A stretch of DNA of 64,000 bases from an uncultured Bacteroidota bacterium (GTDB lineage: Bacteria; Bacteroidota; Bacteroidia; Bacteroidales; F082), in assembly GCA_903891085.1 (NCBI GenBank), contig CAITDJ010000149.1:36933-100932 (forward strand), in the 5' to 3' direction. Positions 63,905 to 64,000 of the stretch are shown piece by piece (within the stretch, counting starts at the first letter, position 1; each line of letters starts with the position of its first letter). The notes under the pieces were generated by a model. That model was not told the DNA's origin and made no database searches. It saw only the letters and a list, made by a program, of their open reading frames with translations. Both the position numbers and the translations under genes were made by a program.

Positions 63905-64000
63905 AGTTTGTAATTAATTAGGATAATTGAGTTGTGAATTAAATTTCAATGATGACAAATTGTGATATCTTCTTTGCAATATTACAAAGATTGATCCAAA

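Noticed and set aside
1..64000. CRISPR arrays, tRNA, rRNA or prophage
   Set aside because: No regularly spaced direct repeats, no cloverleaf-like sequence and no phage or transposase gene were noticed on either strand, though tRNA detection by eye is imperfect.

Overview
The window looks like a chromosomal segment of a Bacteroidota bacterium, probably an anaerobic or facultative relative of the Bacteroidales/Marinilabiliales. The evidence is: type IX secretion (Por) C-terminal sorting domains, an Oar-like TonB receptor, PorV/PorQ-type and DUF5777 barrels, a propeller-type LytS sensor kinase, TAnnTTTG-like -7 boxes instead of sigma70 boxes, and moderately AT-rich DNA. No rRNA, tRNA, CRISPR array, insertion sequence or phage gene was seen. 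All identifications come from reading the sequence, with no database search.

Positions 1-20 kb are mostly housekeeping: the end of an RND efflux pump with a convergent TetR-like gene, a secreted Asp-box protein, phosphofructokinase, an APC permease, a PIF1-like helicase fused to HRDC and HTH_40 domains, a YdeI-like protein, a YdjC-type deacetylase, an M14 carboxypeptidase, a YfcC transporter, a GNAT enzyme and a long-form PRPP amidotransferase. From 20 to 31 kb come HIT, GreA and a three-gene surface operon: TonB receptor, very large T9SS-type secreted protein, PorV-like barrel. From 31 to 41 kb there is a LytTR regulator with its propeller kinase, a single-domain response regulator, small lipoproteins, AhcY and a CPA2 antiporter.

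Positions 40.9-48.6 kb hold the most unusual locus. An HMA-AraC regulator is followed by six tightly packed genes: a PqqD-like protein, an ATP-grasp ligase, a fold-III PLP decarboxylase whose N-terminus resembles a RiPP leader (YxxP motif), a urea-transporter/M23-peptidase fusion, a TPR plus outer-membrane barrel protein, and a TPR protein. The layout suggests cytoplasmic chemistry coupled to an inner-membrane channel, a periplasmic wall hydrolase and an outer-membrane barrel. No function is known to me.

Positions 51.4-64 kb are a respiratory multiheme cytochrome island on the minus strand: tetraheme/FeS/NrfD, then 7-heme/cytochrome b/NapC-like 7-heme, then monoheme/DUF5777 barrel/lipoprotein cytochrome, two hexaheme lipoproteins with collagen-like stalks, and a second monoheme cytochrome. 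Three 100-bp upstream elements of equal length, each ending in an FNR-like TTGAT-N4-ATCA box, precede three of the transcription units, so they probably form an anaerobiosis-responsive regulon. No terminal reductase is present, so electron transfer towards the cell surface is the leading inference.
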